Below, in pieces: positions 24,713 to 33,215 of a DNA stretch of 40,607 nt. The stretch spans positions 1 through 40,607 of the forward strand of contig NZ_JACHJL010000034.1 in NCBI RefSeq assembly GCF_014203645.1. Reading direction: 5' to 3'. Made by a program: the position numbers and the translations under genes. The stretch comes from Streptomyces zagrosensis. GTDB taxonomy: Bacteria; Actinomycetota; Actinomycetes; Streptomycetales; Streptomycetaceae. A model generated the notes under the pieces. That model searched no databases and was not told where the DNA came from. It saw only the letters and a list, made by a program, of their open reading frames with translations. How positions within the stretch are numbered: the stretch's first letter is position 1; every line of letters starts with the position of its first letter.

Positions 24713-25225
24713 ATGACGACGACGGCAGCCGACAGCGGGGCCGCCCGCGATGGCGACCAGCCCCAAGCTCCCAGCGACGCCCTGCCCGCCACCACATCAG
24801 CCGAAACCGGCGAGGTCACGGCGGCGACGCAGGTCACAGTGTCCCGCGCGGACGACGCCTTGGACCAGACCCGTGACAGCACCTCGTGCGCGGGCCACTC
24901 GGCGCAACCGCCACAGGGCACCTCGACAGGCAGCCCGCCCGGGCCGCACGGGTACGCCAAGCAGCGGGATCAACACCTCAAGCGGCTGCGCCGGATCGAG
25001 GGCCAGATCCGCGGCCTGCAACGCATGGTTGACGAGGACGTCTACTGCATCGACATCCTCACCCAGGTCTCGGCCAGTACAAAGGCGCTGCAATCCTTCG
25101 CCCTGCAACTGCTCGAAGAGCATCTTCGACACTGTGTGGCAGACGCCGCGGTCCGGGGCGGCGAAGAGATCGACACCAAGGTTGCCGAGGCCACGGCCGC
25201 CATCGCCCGACTGCTGCGCACCTGA
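24713..25225 (+). CDS. csoR: Copper-sensing repressor CsoR
   Basis: 170 residues. The C-terminal about 90 form the CsoR/FrmR (DUF156) helical domain, KRLRRIEGQIRGLQRMVDEDVYC. Cu(I) ligands are all present: Cys112 (VYCIDIL), His137 and Cys141 (EHLRHC), the C-H-xxx-C set of copper-responsive members. The first about 80 residues are a polar, low-complexity extension, longer than in most CsoRs. Cu(I) binding releases DNA and induces copper-export genes (copZA), not in this window. The ATG at 24713 has CGAAAGGACGCC; an earlier ATG at 24683 would overlap the operator. I recall S. lividans/S. coelicolor CsoR (SCO4136) at the same place beside pit. Confidence 0.92.
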   Translation: MTTTAADSGAARDGDQPQAPSDALPATTSAETGEVTAATQVTVSRADDALDQTRDSTSCAGHSAQPPQGTSTGSPPGPHGYAKQRDQHLKRLRRIEGQIRGLQRMVDEDVYCIDILTQVSASTKALQSFALQLLEEHLRHCVADAAVRGGEEIDTKVAEATAAIARLLRT

Positions 25226-25352
25226 CGGGCGCCGCGGGCCGGCTCACGACCACAATCGCCCGAACGGCTCCGACCCGCGAGCCCACCAGGCGTGCGGCAG
25301 CCCCGCGTACGGCATGGCCGGCCCATGCCGAACCGCGGCCGAGATCGCGCAC

Positions 25353-25541
25353 TCACTCGCGGACCGGTTTCGAAGTGGCGGAAACTGATCGGTCCACCTC
25401 GACGCGCAGCACCTGGTCGATATGGTCCGCGCTCATTCGTTCCTCGACCACACTCGACGCGGCGATCATCAACTCGCCGTAGAGATCAATCTCGACGAGG
25501 GCCACATGGTCGGGAACTGGCGACCCGTAAAACGCCACCAT
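25353..25541 (-). CDS. Small hypothetical protein
   Basis: 62 residues starting MVAFYGSPVPDHVALVEIDL. It follows an exceptionally strong ribosome site (GAAGGAGGTGACGCAC). The product is acidic, with no signal or membrane segment and no motif I recognise. It is transcribed opposite to csoR. The upstream in-frame extension to 25631 has no site of similar quality. Confidence 0.6.
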   Translation of the reverse strand: MVAFYGSPVPDHVALVEIDLYGELMIAASSVVEERMSADHIDQVLRVEVDRSVSATSKPVRE

Positions 25542-25670
25542 GTGCGTCACCTCCTTCGAGCGCCGACCGTGTCGCCGGCCTGGACGCCGGCATTCCAGCG
25601 TAGGGATGGGCACACACCGTGCACATGGCACGGATGGGTCATTTCCATGGGCTAAACCCGCTCACGGAGC

Positions 25671-26687
25671 CTAATTCTTCGGCGAATCGACCGTGCCCGC
25701 GTAAATATCCGCGGGCTTGGGAGGCTGGAGGTCCACCACCGTGCCGAAGGCGTACAACTCGGTCGTCGAGACCACGTCCGTCTCCCGATGCTGCCCTCCC
25801 GCGACGCTGGTCATGGTGAACCGGTGCCGGATCTTGCGCAATCGCCCCTGCTCATCGAGGAAGGCATCAAAGCGCACCGCGTCGCTGGCGAACCCTTTCG
25901 CCGCCGCTCTGAGCACCGCTTTGGCGTACGGCGGCGCCGCTCGCGCCGCGGCCCCAAGATCGGCGACCCCCCGATAGTGCCGCACCTCGCCGCCCGTCGC
26001 AGCCTCCTGCCCCACCACACTTACCTGCCGAGCTCCGCGCAGGAGTTGAGCCGAGACCAATGGATCGGTCGCACCACCGGTGACCAGGTTGCCGTCCGCG
26101 ACTCGGGTGCTGTTCACCCGAACCCAGCGGTTACGCGGCACACCGGCGCCCCGGTTGAACATGAACAGTTGGGCCGGTGCGAGGAGTTCGGTGACCGGCT
26201 GGTGTGCGCCCGCCCCCACCGCGTCCTTTGGTAGCAGCACCCGCAGCCGCCCCATGCGCTCGGCGAAGTCATAGCCGCCGCTGCCTCGGATCGCGACCCG
26301 AGTGGCGCCCGACTCGCTCTCCACCGACGTCCGCACCCGTGCACTACCCGCCCTGACCAGCGTCGCCGCGGCACTCCGCAACGCGGCCGGCGCCTCGCCG
26401 AACTCCCGTTCGGCCGCCTCCCGTTTGTCTCGCGAGCCCTCGGTTCCCGTACGCACCTGTCCAACGTTCCCGGCAGGTGGGCCGCCCACTGTCCCACTCC
26501 CGATGGCCTGCCCATCGGCGACGCGCTCCTGAGCCAATGCGTCACCGGCCTCCCGGGGCTCGGCCTGTGAGGCACATCCGGCCGTGGCCACCAGCGTGAC
26601 CACCAGGCCACCCGCCATGGCCGCGACCGCACCACCGCCACATCTATGCCGCCGCATCGGCATCCGGACCGATCTATGGACTCTCAT
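25671..26687 (-). CDS. Putative lipoprotein, LppX/LolA-like fold
   Basis: 338 residues. An Arg-rich start and hydrophobic segment lead to a lipobox ATAGC (Cys38), then an about 60-residue low-complexity spacer. The rest alternates beta strands and short helices in the manner of LppX/LprG or LolA-like proteins (VRTSVESESGATRVAIRGSGGYDF; VRFDAFLDEQGRLRKIRHRF near the C-terminus), which carry lipids or sense envelope state. Assignment to that fold is an inference from pattern. The start could be this ATG or one nine codons later; neither has a strong ribosome site. Monocistronic as far as seen. Confidence 0.72.
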   Translation of the reverse strand: MRVHRSVRMPMRRHRCGGGAVAAMAGGLVVTLVATAGCASQAEPREAGDALAQERVADGQAIGSGTVGGPPAGNVGQVRTGTEGSRDKREAAEREFGEAPAALRSAAATLVRAGSARVRTSVESESGATRVAIRGSGGYDFAERMGRLRVLLPKDAVGAGAHQPVTELLAPAQLFMFNRGAGVPRNRWVRVNSTRVADGNLVTGGATDPLVSAQLLRGARQVSVVGQEAATGGEVRHYRGVADLGAAARAAPPYAKAVLRAAAKGFASDAVRFDAFLDEQGRLRKIRHRFTMTSVAGGQHRETDVVSTTELYAFGTVVDLQPPKPADIYAGTVDSPKN

Positions 26688-26853
26688 CGACGTCCGACCC
26701 CCTGACCCGTTGTCGCGCCCGTACTCCGCGCGTCGCGCCGTGCCCCGCTCTCCGCGCCGGACACAGCACGGGCCGGGCCGCCGGGACGACGGTAAAATAT
26801 ATTCCGTTCAACGACCGCTCCAAGGGCCCGTCACGGCCGGGTAGCGTGGGTAC

Positions 26854-27069
26854 GTGCCTGAGTTCGGTGCTGAAGAACACGAGACGACCACCATGGAAAC
26901 AGGCGCTTTCTGCCTCGCCCGATGCTCTTGCGGCTGGTCAGGACCCGCCCGTAGAGCCCGCTCCCGGGCTCGTACGGACGCCGATGGCCATCACACGCAG
27001 GTACGGGAGTCCATCGCTCTACGGGAGTTCAACACCCCCTCGCCGCCGACGCACTGCCCCGACCACTGA
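26854..27069 (+). CDS. Small Cys-rich conserved-type protein
   Basis: 71 residues from a GTG. The core CLARCSCGWSGPARRARSRARTDADGHH-like pattern (a C-x3-C-x-C cluster, then Trp-Ser-Gly-Pro, Arg repeats and a His pair) recurs in small Streptomyces proteins and suggests a zinc-binding or redox element. The ribosome site is weak (GTGGGTAC). An internal ATG at about residue 14 is an alternative start. Function unknown. Confidence 0.6.
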   Translation: MPEFGAEEHETTTMETGAFCLARCSCGWSGPARRARSRARTDADGHHTQVRESIALREFNTPSPPTHCPDH

Positions 27070-27312
27070 GCGCGCGCCGTCGCCCCCGCGCGCGCTCACC
27101 CACCGCACGCCCCTCCATGCCCACCATGCGCCTGCGCGGCCCACCGCCGGCCGGCCGAGCCCCGTGCGCCGCCGTCAATGCACCGCAATCGTTCGCGTCA
27201 CCCCATCCGCCGCGATCGTCCGCCAGACCCGATCCGCCACTCCCGGAACGGAACCACCGGGCCCCGTACAGCCTCTGCGTAGAGAGAGCCGTAGCGAACA
27301 GCGGAGGGCACG

Positions 27313-28917
27313 ATGAACAGGCGCACACTGCTGGCAGCGGGCACCGGGGTGGCCGCAACGGCCGCGTGGGGCGTCGCGTGCAGTGATGGGGCCGGCCACG
27401 CCGCCCCCAACCAGCGAAGCACCACCGCCAGCGCCGAGGCCCGCAGCGCCCGGCCGCCCTCCACCACATCGGCATCGGCCGCAGCGGGCAAGCCCAAGGC
27501 CACCGACTGGACCGCACTCGGCAAGGGACTGCGCGGCGGCCTGATACGTCCGGGCGACGCCGACTACGCCGTGGCCAGACAGCTGTACAACACCCGGTTC
27601 GACGCTCAGCGACCAGCCGCCATCGCCTACGTGTCCCACACTGCCGACATCACCGAGTGCCTGGCCTTCGCCCGCCGCCACGGCACCCCCGTCGCCATCC
27701 GCAACGGCGGCCACAGCTACGCCGGTTACTCCAGCGGAACCGACCGGCTGGTCATCGACGTGTCGCGGCTGAAATCGGTCCGTACCAGCGGTGGCAGCGC
27801 GACCATAGGCGCCGGCGCCAAGCTCATCGACGTCTACACCGGGCTCGGGGCGCACGGCGTCACCATCCCCGCCGGTTCCTGCCCCACCGTTGGCATATCG
27901 GGCCTGACCCTCGGCGGCGGCCACGGCGTGGTCTCGCGGGCTTACGGGCTCACCGCCGACAGCCTCACCGGCGCCACCATCATCACCGCCGACGGCAAAA
28001 CCTTGCAGACCTCCAAAAGCCGGGAAGCAGACCTGTTCTGGGCGCTGCGCGGCGCCGGCAGCGGCAACTTCGGCGTCGTCACAGAGCTGCAATTTCGCAC
28101 CCATAAGGCAGCCGATGGCGTCAGCGCGTACCTGACCTGGCCATGGGCCAAGGCTGCGGCCGTACTCCGCGCCTGGCAGGAGTGGGGCCCCACCCAGCCG
28201 GACGAGATCTGGTCATCGATCCACTTCTCGGCCGCACCGGGGCGCACCCCGACCCTCTCCGTCAGCGCCTTCTCCCTCGGCACCTACGGCGACCTGCAAA
28301 ACGCCCTCGACAAGCTCGCCGACAAGGCCGGGGCCAGCGCCAAAAGCGTGAGCCTGCGGCGGCGAACCTACGTGGACGCGATGCGCGGATACGCGGGCTG
28401 CGCCAGCACGCCGACCGACCAGTGCCATCTGCCGGGCAAGACGCCGGGCCGGCACGTGACCGGTGTGCTGCGGCGCGAGACGTACGGCGCCCGCTCCGAC
28501 TTCTTCGGCCGCTCCCTCAACCAGGCGGGCATCCGGGCGCTGCTCGACCAGGTGGAGCGCTACGGCCGCAAGACCAGCGGTGGCGGTGCCGTCAGCGTCG
28601 CACTCACCGCGCTCGGTGGCGCCGTCAACCGAGTCGCCCCGCTGTCCACCGCCTTTGTGCACCGCCGCTCGCGGATGCTGGCGCAGTACACGGCCTCCTG
28701 GCCGGCGAGCGGTGCGGGCGCCGCTCAGGTCTCCTGGCTGGATAGCGCACACGCGGCCATGCGCCGGTACGCCTCGGGTGCGGCCTACCAAAACTATGCC
28801 GACGCGAGTTTGAAGGACTGGCGCAAGGCGTACTACGGGGATGCGGCCGACCGCCTGACCAAGCTGAAGAAGCGTTACGACCCCCGCCGTCTGTTCAGCT
28901 TCCCGCAGGCGCTGTGA
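27313..28917 (+). CDS. Secreted FAD-binding oxidoreductase with predicted bicovalent flavin
   Basis: 534 residues. An N-terminal RRTLLAAG segment and a Cys in GVAC (Cys23) suggest a Tat-exported lipoprotein, then a low-complexity spacer (25-65). A PCMH-type FAD domain (about 95-275) follows, then a substrate domain and a C-terminal BBE motif region (YQNYADASLKDW, ending in YDPRRLFSFPQAL). Both residues for covalent FAD attachment are visible: His134 in NGGHSYAG and Cys190 in GSCPTVGISG. Such enzymes oxidise sugars or natural products, with H2O2 formation in oxidase members. The start ATG has a GAGGGCACG-like site. No pathway genes are adjacent, so the substrate is unknown. Confidence 0.86.
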   Translation: MNRRTLLAAGTGVAATAAWGVACSDGAGHAAPNQRSTTASAEARSARPPSTTSASAAAGKPKATDWTALGKGLRGGLIRPGDADYAVARQLYNTRFDAQRPAAIAYVSHTADITECLAFARRHGTPVAIRNGGHSYAGYSSGTDRLVIDVSRLKSVRTSGGSATIGAGAKLIDVYTGLGAHGVTIPAGSCPTVGISGLTLGGGHGVVSRAYGLTADSLTGATIITADGKTLQTSKSREADLFWALRGAGSGNFGVVTELQFRTHKAADGVSAYLTWPWAKAAAVLRAWQEWGPTQPDEIWSSIHFSAAPGRTPTLSVSAFSLGTYGDLQNALDKLADKAGASAKSVSLRRRTYVDAMRGYAGCASTPTDQCHLPGKTPGRHVTGVLRRETYGARSDFFGRSLNQAGIRALLDQVERYGRKTSGGGAVSVALTALGGAVNRVAPLSTAFVHRRSRMLAQYTASWPASGAGAAQVSWLDSAHAAMRRYASGAAYQNYADASLKDWRKAYYGDAADRLTKLKKRYDPRRLFSFPQAL

Positions 28918-28920
28918 CGG

Positions 28921-28950
28921 CACGTATCGACTACTCACGTATCGACTACT
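28921..28950. repeat. Exact 15-bp tandem duplication after the oxidoreductase gene
   Basis: CACGTATCGACTACT is repeated exactly, head to tail, starting 3 bp after the oxidoreductase stop. No hairpin is formed. It may be a recent slippage duplication. Confidence 0.8.
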
Positions 28951-29097
28951 GACGACTGGTCAGCGGTGGCGCGCACCAGCAGTCACCGACTGCCGGTCGC
29001 CGGCCGCGCTGAGCGGCCACACCGGGACGTCAGGTCACAGGCCGCAGGCCGCACCGAACCATCACACCGGGCCGCCCGTGCGCCGGCCCCGCCGGTG

Positions 29098-29148
29098 CCG
29101 GGGCCGCTGTCACGCCGCCCGGCCCGCCGGGGCCGCTGTCACGCCGCC
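29098..29148. repeat. 22-bp direct repeat at the 3' end of the PAP2 gene
   Basis: Two identical 22-bp copies (29098-29119 and 29127-29148; core GGGGCCGCTGTCACGCCGCC), period 29. The second copy covers the stop codon and last codons of the minus-strand phosphatase, the first lies just beyond; consistent with local duplication of the gene end. Confidence 0.7.
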
Positions 29149-29921
29149 AGGTCGCTGTCGCGCCGCTTGTCGGCGACGGGCGCGACCGTGCCACCGCCTG
29201 GGCCGGGCCGTCCCGACTCACCAGGGGTGCCTGATGGGGGCTCACCATGCTTGGCCTGTTCGCCAGGCGTGCGGACGCCAGGTGCGCCGACCCGTACCAA
29301 CCACCCCGCACGCGAGCCCGCCACGGCCGTCATCAGCGGGGTCAGCAGCATCATGGCCAGCGGCGCGAGCAGCAGCGTCACCGCCGTGCCGAGCGCGAAC
29401 CCGCCGACTACATCGGTCGGGTAGTGCACGCCCATGTAGACCCGGCAGAAGCCCGCGAGCAGGGCAAGAATCAGCGCCACCACGCCGTACTTGCGGCTGA
29501 CCATGAAGATGCCCACGGCGATCGCGGCCACGAGCGTGGAGTGGTCGCTGACGAACGAGTAGTCGCTCTTGCCCGCCACCAGCACCTCCAGCCCCTGGTG
29601 ATCGACGAAGGGGCGGGGCCGCTCCACGAAGCCGCGGATCGGAATGTTGGCCAACAGCGCGATGCCGGCGGCCAGCGGTGCCCAGACGAGCCCCGCAACG
29701 GCGCTCGCCGCATCGGGCCGTTTGCGCGCACTCCACCAGGCGCCGAACAGCATCGCGAGCAAACCGAAGACGATGCCGAACTCGCCGACGAACTCCATGA
29801 CCCGGTCACACCAGTGCGGTGCGTCCTGAGCTAGACCATTGATGTCGTAGAGCAGGCTGACATCCGGGTTCGACCCTTCCCTGTCCTGTGCCAGGGGGGA
29901 CCCCAGTACGAGTCCAGCCAT
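29139..29921 (-). CDS. PAP2-family phosphatase (undecaprenyl-diphosphatase-like)
   Basis: 260 residues, about five to six membrane segments, with a Pro/Gly-rich C-terminal tail (about 205-260). The PAP2 motifs are RGFVERPRP (first Lys replaced by Arg), FVSDHST (PSGH replaced by VSDH, as in BcrC-like members) and CRVYMGVHYPTD. This suggests dephosphorylation of an isoprenyl or lipid pyrophosphate at the membrane, probably undecaprenyl-PP (inference). The ATG has AAGGGGCCGCGGCAG upstream. Confidence 0.82.
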   Translation of the reverse strand: MAGLVLGSPLAQDREGSNPDVSLLYDINGLAQDAPHWCDRVMEFVGEFGIVFGLLAMLFGAWWSARKRPDAASAVAGLVWAPLAAGIALLANIPIRGFVERPRPFVDHQGLEVLVAGKSDYSFVSDHSTLVAAIAVGIFMVSRKYGVVALILALLAGFCRVYMGVHYPTDVVGGFALGTAVTLLLAPLAMMLLTPLMTAVAGSRAGWLVRVGAPGVRTPGEQAKHGEPPSGTPGESGRPGPGGGTVAPVADKRRDSDLAA

Positions 29922-30216
29922 CTGCCGCGGCCCCTTATCTCTTGCCCGTCATGCCCGTCGCTGCACGCAACTGGCCTGCCCCCGCGGTCCATAAACTAAG
30001 TGTGCTGCTATTCAACTCGAAGGAAACGCCTCTCTGGGGCAAGACGTTCCGTTCTCCACCCAACGATCACCTGGACGTTATCGAAGGGTGACCCATCGTC
30101 GCAGCTCAGACAGGCGCCCTCACGGAGAGTTCCCGCCACGCTACACCCCGAACGGCGGCGTTGATCATCTTCCGGTCCAGACGCCGCCCCCGTCGGTGGA
30201 GGGGGACAGCGTGCGA

Positions 30217-31230
30217 TCAGGCTGCGCGGTCCCGAGGCGCGGGCAGCGCTTTTGCGCCATCTTCTGTCACGCGGGTGGCCCCGATGTAGTCCGGCGTATC
30301 GATGTCATCGAAGCGGATGACCGCTCCCGTATAGGGAGCATTGATCATCTTGCCGCCGCCTACATAGATCCCGACGTGGTGAATGGAGCGCGGGTCTTGT
30401 AGGTCGTGCGCAAAGAAGACCAGGTCGCCTGGTTGCAGCTCATTGCGGTTCGGGTGCAGCCCGGCGTTCCACTGATCGTTGGCGACACGCGGCAACTCGA
30501 TGCCAACGGAGGCGTACGCGGCCTTCGTCAGCCCGGAACAGTCGAACCGACCGCCCTGCGCCGCCGTCCCGTTACCGCCCCACAAATACGGCGTACCCAG
30601 TTTCTTTTGTGCGAAGTAGATCGCGGCCGAGGCTTGCTCCGACGAGGCGACCGGCTGCGTCGGTGCCGCGAAACTCTTGGCCAAGGTGGTGATCCGCTGC
30701 ACGTAATTCTGCGTCTCGTTGTACGGCGGCACACCCTGGTACTTGATCACCGGGTAGGGGCCTGCGTTGTAGGAAGCCAACATGTTGTGCGTGGGGTCAC
30801 CGGGCACGTGCTTCACTTGCCCCGCCAGCGCACAGTCATAGGCCGCAGCGGACGCGATGGCATCTGCGGGGTCCCAAATGTCCCGGTCCCCGTCCCTGTC
30901 GCCGTCCACCCCGTAGGCCGCCCAGGTGCCGGGAATGAACTGCGCCAGCCCGCGCGCGTTGGCCGGGCTCTGCGCCTTGGGGTTCCAGCCGCTCTCCTGG
31001 TAGAGCTGCGCGGCAAGTAGCGCCGGATTGATGGCCGAGCAGGTGTTCCCGTGCTTTTGCACCAGCGGCATATACGCGGCAGGCACGGTGCCCTCCGCGA
31101 GCTGGACGTTGCCGCCCGAGCCGCCGCTCCTGGCGTTGCCGGCCACCATGTACGTCCCGAGGACGAGCAGCACGACAAAGGAAAAAGACAGCCCCACACT
31201 GACACCGACACCCAGCCAGACCTTACGCAC
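30217..31230 (-). CDS. Membrane-anchored lytic transglycosylase / C40 peptidase (VirB1-like)
   Basis: 337 residues. An N-terminal membrane anchor (about 5-29) precedes an SLT-type transglycosylase domain (about 50-185: catalytic Glu79 in YQESGWNP, ARGLAQFIPGTW, NMLASYNAGPY). An NlpC/P60 domain (about 200-320) carries Cys231 in FDCSGLT and His285 in HHVGIYVG. It would cut both glycan strands and stem peptides, the combination found beside Gram-positive type IV secretion genes. It is divergent from the cmd-type cluster. GTG at 31230 was preferred because GGGGGAGGATGGCCCG precedes it; the ATG at 31248 lies inside that site. Confidence 0.88.
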   Translation of the reverse strand: MRKVWLGVGVSVGLSFSFVVLLVLGTYMVAGNARSGGSGGNVQLAEGTVPAAYMPLVQKHGNTCSAINPALLAAQLYQESGWNPKAQSPANARGLAQFIPGTWAAYGVDGDRDGDRDIWDPADAIASAAAYDCALAGQVKHVPGDPTHNMLASYNAGPYPVIKYQGVPPYNETQNYVQRITTLAKSFAAPTQPVASSEQASAAIYFAQKKLGTPYLWGGNGTAAQGGRFDCSGLTKAAYASVGIELPRVANDQWNAGLHPNRNELQPGDLVFFAHDLQDPRSIHHVGIYVGGGKMINAPYTGAVIRFDDIDTPDYIGATRVTEDGAKALPAPRDRAA

Positions 31231-31712
31231 CGGGCCATCCTCCCCCATCCAGCCACCGCACGAACCTAGTTCGCACGGTACGGCGGAGCCCCCCGACTTG
31301 GCGAGAGCGCCTTCCGCGCCCCGACGCACACCAACGACCCGGCCAGGAACTACGGGTGGCGCGGATGAGGCGCATGGATGGCCGTGGAGCGTCGCGTGCG
31401 GATCACGCGCGTGAGCGGTCCATGGGATGGACGCTCACTCAGGGGGCGGGGCGCGTACAGCGAGTCATGGAGTGGGCGGAACAGGCCGCGCGTTGGGGCC
31501 GGCAACCGGCCGGGGAAAGACGGACGACCCACACGGCCCGGCTACAGTCCAACGTAGGCCCGTATGCCGTTGCCGTAGAACGCACCGGCCCGAACGCACC
31601 GGACCAGCAGTACGCCCAGACAGTCCCACCCACCGGGCACCCGCCCGACGCCACCCGACAACTCCTCGCGACCCACTTGGCACACGCGACAAGGACGACA
31701 AGGAACCACGCG
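31231..31712. other. Divergent intergenic region
   Basis: 482 bp between the transglycosylase (minus) and the DUF397 gene (plus). It must hold both promoters; none is obvious by eye. No XRE regulator gene, the usual partner of DUF397, is present here. Open frames are compositional. Confidence 0.45.
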
Positions 31713-31919
31713 ATGGACATGGACCAACTCGACTGGCAGCGCGCCGTTCCCGACGGGGAAGACCTACCGGAATATCTCGAAGTGGCCGCGGGCCCCGATG
31801 GCCGCATCTACATGCGAGAGAGCCGCACCCCAGACAAGGTGGTCATCACCACGCAGGCGAAGTGGGATGCGTTCATCAAGGGCGTCAAGGCCGGGGAGTT
31901 CGACGACTTCGTGGAGTGA
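31713..31919 (+). CDS. DUF397-like small protein
   Basis: 68 residues: LDWQRAVPDGEDLPEYLEVAAGPDG, then IYMRESRTPDKVVITTQAKWDAFIKGVKAGEF, the Trp-x-x-Phe-x-x-Gly-Val-Lys ending typical of DUF397. Members usually sit next to an XRE/DUF5753 regulator and contribute to differentiation or act as a regulatory partner (WhiJ-like systems). Here no such regulator adjoins. ACAAGGAACCACGCG precedes the ATG. It stands ahead of the cmd-type cluster, but a 476-bp gap makes co-transcription unlikely. Confidence 0.72.
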   Translation: MDMDQLDWQRAVPDGEDLPEYLEVAAGPDGRIYMRESRTPDKVVITTQAKWDAFIKGVKAGEFDDFVE

Positions 31920-32395
31920 AGCGGGCCGCCAGCTGCGCGGACGCGTCGGCGGGTACGCCGTAGGTGGGGCAGCCCCATAGCCACGCCTACGGGAGAACCC
32001 GCGAACGCCCTACCGGCGGCCGGCCATCGGCGCACGGTGGATGCGGGAGAGCACATCGGGCGCAGCAGGAGCGCCAGGCAGGCGATGAGCGCCCCACCCG
32101 GCGCACCGAGAGCCGTTCGCGCCCCCGGCATTCAGCTCCCCCATGCGGCCATTATTGCTCGGCGCCACGGCACGTGATACGTAGAGTGACGATGGTCAGG
32201 TTCACTGACACCTCGTCGGCTCGACTCTGTACGGTTTGACTGCTGGTCAGAGGGTCAGAGGCCAGATTCCATACGAGGTCCACCAAGAAATGCCACCAAA
32301 TCGACATGCGACAGTGGCAACTTCAGAGAAGATAGAGACTGACCCATGCCACGCGGCATGGGCGCATAACTACCCATAAAGGGCGGTGAGTTCAC
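31920..32395. other. Leader region of the cmd-type operon
   Basis: 476 bp with no gene recognised. It contains an isolated GTTCACT (about 32211) and, near the end, the 8-bp inverted repeat listed next. Likely holds the promoter of the cluster. Confidence 0.45.
32343..32362. promoter_or_regulatory. Inverted repeat before the first cmd gene
   Basis: CCCATGCC-ACGC-GGCATGGG, a perfect 8-bp inverted repeat 34 bp before the ATG of the VirB2-like gene. It could be an operator or a 5'-UTR hairpin; it would not block the ribosome site GGGCGGTGA. Confidence 0.5.
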
Positions 32396-32704
32396 ATGTT
32401 CTTGGCAGCCGAAAAAGGCGACATCACCACCATCATTGGCGGAATCGCCCCCGACTGGGGGCCTTTCGGGAGCCTTGGTAGCGAAGCACGCATCATGATC
32501 GAGGTCGTGATGGCTGTGTCCATTCTGCTCTGCCTGGGCATCGCAGTCTGGGGTGCGGCCAAGCAACGGATCGGTGCCACGGCGCTGCGCGACACCTTCA
32601 GCGCCGAGCAGGGCAAGGGGCTGATCGTCGCTGGTCTGACCGGTGTGTTCATCATCGGCTCGCTCGGCACCGTGTTCACCATCGTGTACGGCATGGCCGT
32701 CTAG
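32396..32704 (+). CDS. cmdF: VirB2/TrbC-like small membrane protein (CmdF-like)
   Basis: 102 residues with two membrane segments (IEVVMAVSILLCLGIAVWGAA and GLIVAGLTGVFIIGSLGTVFTIVYG) separated by a polar loop. The layout is that of pilin-like VirB2/TrbC proteins of Gram-positive type IV systems, but without a long signal peptide. AAGGGCGGTGAGTTCAC gives a good ribosome site. First gene of the cluster. The symbol rests on my memory of S. coelicolor SCO4126-4131 (cmdA-F) and on gene order; the VirB2 analogy is inference. Confidence 0.7.
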   Translation: MFLAAEKGDITTIIGGIAPDWGPFGSLGSEARIMIEVVMAVSILLCLGIAVWGAAKQRIGATALRDTFSAEQGKGLIVAGLTGVFIIGSLGTVFTIVYGMAV

Positions 32705-33215
32705 GCCACCGGCCTCTTCCCCCGTGCGGGCGCACCACACGCGCCCGCATGCTCGCACCCCGTACGAGCGCCTCCCGCCCGTACACCGCGAAGCCCCACC
32801 CGCTCCCGGTCCCCACGTCTTCCCGTTTCGCGTCCCCGAGCCTTCCGCTCATCCCTCTCCTCCCCACGAGGCTGCAAGCTGATGCCCACTCATTCAGGCC
32901 ACTCGGACCGCCCTCCGCGCTCCCCGCGGTCCGAGCGGGACAGGCAACAGTCACACCGTGCCACCACCCCCGCGTTGTCCCTCCATTCCCCCGGTTTCGC
33001 TGCTGAGGTCGTGTCACCTTGATGTGCACTCACACCATCGCCCCCGCACTTCGGCCCGCGGCGCTACCGTCGTACCTGGGCGATACGAGAGCATCGGCGG
33101 GCGAGATGACGGTTGACACAGCGGCACCCCAACGAACCGCGGCCCGCAGAGCGGGCGCGGCCGGATCGGGACACGAGGCCAAGGCCGAGGCCATGGGCGA
33201 AGGGGCAGATGCGCG
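32705..33215. other. 511-bp gap inside the cmd-type cluster
   Basis: Unusually long for an operon of otherwise overlapping genes. I see no convincing gene. A 37-codon ORF starting ATG 33106 (MTVDTAAPQRTAARRAG) ends with a GTGA overlap on the next gene (33216-33219) and could be a leader, but its support is weak. The gap may hold a second promoter. Confidence 0.4.
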
